Origin: Bacteroidales bacterium
GTDB taxonomy: Bacteria > Bacteroidota > Bacteroidia > Bacteroidales > UBA12077
NCBI GenBank assembly: GCA_030156305.1
Contig: JASGMZ010000138.1
Coordinates: forward strand, 1-7,865
Direction of reading: 5' to 3'
DNA: 7,865 nucleotides
Shown here: piece after piece, positions 6,281-7,865 of the stretch
Layout: every line of letters starts with the position of its first letter
Numbering within the stretch: the first letter of the stretch is position 1
Position numbers and translations under genes: made by a program
The notes under the pieces: model-generated
Seen by the model: only the letters and a program-made list of their open reading frames with translations
Told to the model about the DNA's origin: nothing
The model's database searches: none

Positions 6281-6862
6281 TTATGTATCCTCTTCATCAA
6301 TCCATTTGGGTACATATGGAGCTACGTATTGTTCCATTTGTGATAAAAGGGAATCAATATTATCATCGATAAGCAACATTTCGCGATTTTTAGGTTTCAA
6401 TAAACCTTTTTCAACCATATTATCGAGCAAAGAAATTAAAGCGTTATAAAAGCCATCAATATTTAAAATACCTATTGGTTTTTGGTGCAGGCCTAATTGT
6501 GACCAGGTAAGCATTTCAAAAAGTTCTTCCATGGTTCCAAATCCTCCGGGTAATGCAATTACTCCATCGCTCATCTCATGCATACGGGTTTTTCGCTCGT
6601 GCATACTTTCTACCAGTATTAATTGGGTAAGCTCAGAATGTGCAATTTCTTTTGATTTTAAGAATGTGGGCAAAACACCAATGACTTTTCCTCCTTCATT
6701 TAATGCGGCCTCAGCTATGGCCCCCATAAGTCCTACTTTAGCTCCGCCATACACTAAATCAATATTTTTTTGAACCAACCTCTGGCCTAACAGGATGGCT
6801 TGTTTTTTATAGTTTTCATTTTTTCCTGTACTTGAACCGCAAAAAACTGCAATTGCTTTCAT
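6281..6862 (-). CDS. LOG-family protein (nucleoside 5'-monophosphate phosphoribohydrolase type)
   Basis: The protein has 193 residues, full length for the TIGR00730/LOG family. The Rossmann-like start AIAVFCGSSTG (3-13) is followed by VYGGAKVGLMG (37-47). The diagnostic motifs follow: SMHERK (86-91) and PGGFGTMEE (105-113), which carry the conserved Arg and Glu used to bind and cleave nucleotide 5'-monophosphates. Members release the free base and ribose 5-phosphate, classically cytokinin activation. Many were once labelled lysine decarboxylases because of fold similarity, which should not be carried over. The likely role here is nucleotide salvage or housekeeping in the cytoplasm; the substrate is not shown by sequence. 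The start at 6862 is supported by the family N-terminus beginning directly with MKAIAVFCGS. The gene is insulated from its upstream neighbour by the hairpin at 6889-6925 and so needs a promoter within ~30 bp. I see no strong one; ATCTTTAAC just before the ATG is weak. Confidence 0.93.
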   Translation of the reverse strand: MKAIAVFCGSSTGKNENYKKQAILLGQRLVQKNIDLVYGGAKVGLMGAIAEAALNEGGKVIGVLPTFLKSKEIAHSELTQLILVESMHERKTRMHEMSDGVIALPGGFGTMEELFEMLTWSQLGLHQKPIGILNIDGFYNALISLLDNMVEKGLLKPKNREMLLIDDNIDSLLSQMEQYVAPYVPKWIDEEDT

Positions 6863-6888
6863 TTGTTAAAGATTTAAATTGTTAATTT

Positions 6889-6925
6889 AAAAACCTGGCA
6901 GATTTTAATAATGCCAGGTTTTTTT
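6889..6925. terminator. Bidirectional rho-independent terminator
   Basis: The arms AAAAACCTGGCA (6889-6900) and TGCCAGGTTTTT (6912-6923) enclose an 11-nt loop. Read on the minus strand the stem ends in a run of five T after CCAGG, 40-75 bp beyond the stop of the M14 peptidase gene at 6966, which is the only transcript known to reach it. Read on the plus strand the T-run is seven bases. The GC-rich lower stem (CCTGGCA) makes this the best terminator in the window. Confidence 0.78.
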
Positions 6926-6965
6926 ATATGAATCAAATATAATCATTATTAGCAATAAAAAACGA

Positions 6966-7865
6966 TTAATTCAGTCTTCCTACAGGATAAATATCTTTTT
7001 GATTGTCCCAATAGGGTGTACGTTCAAAAAACCAAAACACTTTACTCCATTGATTATTATATAGTTCAGGGTTTTCTTGTACCGCTTTATCGAATTCAAT
7101 TTTTAATTGTGGATTTTCTTTAATCATCTTTCTGGCCATTTCCTCCATAACATACGTTTCTACATACTCTTTTCGTTCGAAAATGGTGTTAAAGAATCCC
7201 CATTGTAAAAATGAATCGGGCCCATCAGGTTCCAGTAAATGAGCAATAACTTTTGCTCTTCGTTGGTTTACCGGAATAATGATGGAGCCTTTATGGAACG
7301 TTTTTTCTATTTCAATGGTTCGTTTGTTAAAATTATGTACCATTTGATGTCCCTCATAAGGGAAATTTGCAAATTGCACCTCTGAAAATTTATACGTTTC
7401 AATGGTTAATGTTGTATCATGATTAATTGTTTTAAAGTTTATTCCATGCCAGCGAATACGATTAATTACATCTTCCCACTCAACGGGTATGATGTAAGCT
7501 TTAGGAAGAGTCACTTTTTTGTCTGGAATCGTTTTATCAAACAGAACCAAATTATATTCTTTGGGTTTATCTGTAAATTGAACCCAATTGCCACCGGTAA
7601 GGTCACTTTTTACAATAGAGTAATCTACGCCTTTAAATTTTATGTAAGTACTGTCTTTCTGCGAGGTGCGAAAATCCAGGATAAATTCTTTTCCGGATAA
7701 TTGTTGAGCTTTAATATCGGCATCTGCATTAATTTGTTTTAATTTTTTATATTCATTATCTAAAATTTCTGTTGTATAAACTAATAATTCATAAGTAGCC
7801 TCCACACGGGTTTTATAATTTTTAAGCATGTGTGTTTCAATAAGTAATGCCGGACGGTTTTGTAT
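6966..7865 (-). CDS. M14-family zinc carboxypeptidase, C-terminal part (5' end outside window)
   Basis: The frame is open to the window edge, so at least 299 codons are present and the true start lies beyond 7865. The edge reads IQNRPALLIETHMLKNYKTR. The Glu of LLIET (codon 7836-7838) fits the M14 general-base Glu, followed by the KxYKTRVxATYELL helix seen in this peptidase group. The Met at 7829 lies three residues after that Glu and cannot be the real start. The zinc HxxE...H ligands and any signal peptide would be upstream and are not visible. Downstream lies an accessory region with the recognisable block LLEPDGPDSFLQWGFFNTIFERKEYVETYVMEEMA, where a Trp/Phe-rich segment precedes an acidic helix. 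Bacteroidota members are usually exported enzymes of ~550-600 residues that remove C-terminal amino acids; that location is inferred from the family. The gene ends in PVGRLN and is followed by a strong hairpin terminator. Confidence 0.82.
   Translation of the reverse strand: MQNRPALLIETHMLKNYKTRVEATYELLVYTTEILDNEYKKLKQINADADIKAQQLSGKEFILDFRTSQKDSTYIKFKGVDYSIVKSDLTGGNWVQFTDKPKEYNLVLFDKTIPDKKVTLPKAYIIPVEWEDVINRIRWHGINFKTINHDTTLTIETYKFSEVQFANFPYEGHQMVHNFNKRTIEIEKTFHKGSIIIPVNQRRAKVIAHLLEPDGPDSFLQWGFFNTIFERKEYVETYVMEEMARKMIKENPQLKIEFDKAVQENPELYNNQWSKVFWFFERTPYWDNQKDIYPVGRLN

Noticed and set aside
6109..6315. Open minus-strand frame of 68 codons spanning the mscS start and LOG stop
   Set aside because: It overlaps the well-supported N-terminus of MscS and the C-terminus of LOG in another frame, has AT-driven Phe/Ile/Asn/Lys composition and matches nothing recognisable.
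6889..6925. Hairpin AAAACCTGGCA considered as a relative of the REP palindrome (AAAACCTGTTAG)
   Set aside because: Only the AAAACCTG core is shared, the loop is 11 nt instead of 1 nt, and position plus T-runs are fully explained by an ordinary terminator.

Overview
The window is AT-rich. Its protein families, its lipoprotein-type signal sequence and at least one promoter-like TTTA-N19-TTACTTTG string point to a member of the Bacteroidota, plausibly a Bacteroidales/Marinilabiliales-like lineage; the genus cannot be read from this sequence. Every protein-coding gene lies on the minus strand except one small transposase-family gene. There are no rRNA, tRNA or CRISPR features.

Layout from left to right. 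Positions 1-227 are intergenic and hold a decaying 10-bp tandem repeat (ACTTTGTGRT). Positions 228-2096 (-) encode a 622-residue protein with a C-terminal GH16 (laminarinase-like) fold. Its first ~385 residues are a highly regular array of short charged helices. It has no visible signal peptide, and a Lys stands where the GH16 acid/base Glu should be. Positions 2173-2959 are a REPtron-like unit: a RAYT (REP-associated tyrosine transposase, 2294-2890, +) between two almost identical 43-bp palindromic repeats. The right-hand repeat carries an extra partial copy that runs into the next gene and supplies its last five sense codons and stop. Positions 2942-4999 (-) encode a probable exported zinc metallopeptidase, M3-like, with HEFGH and a downstream TEALA Glu. 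Positions 5124-6191 (-) encode an MscS-family channel with a charged coiled-coil tail. Positions 6281-6862 (-) encode a LOG-family phosphoribohydrolase (PGGFGTMEE). A bidirectional hairpin terminator follows at 6889-6925. Positions 6966-7865 (-) are the 3' part of an M14-type zinc carboxypeptidase that runs off the window.

Most of the genes look like independent housekeeping or envelope functions rather than one pathway. LOG and mscS may be co-transcribed, since there is an 89-bp gap with no terminator. The two peptidases and the channel are envelope functions.

The most unusual items are the repeat/GH16 protein (a candidate pseudoenzyme or structural carbohydrate-binding protein with an undescribed helical repeat) and the RAYT/REP unit that has rewritten the 3' end of a neighbouring gene and appears to act as its terminator. 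No defence system or other multi-gene novel system can be supported here.
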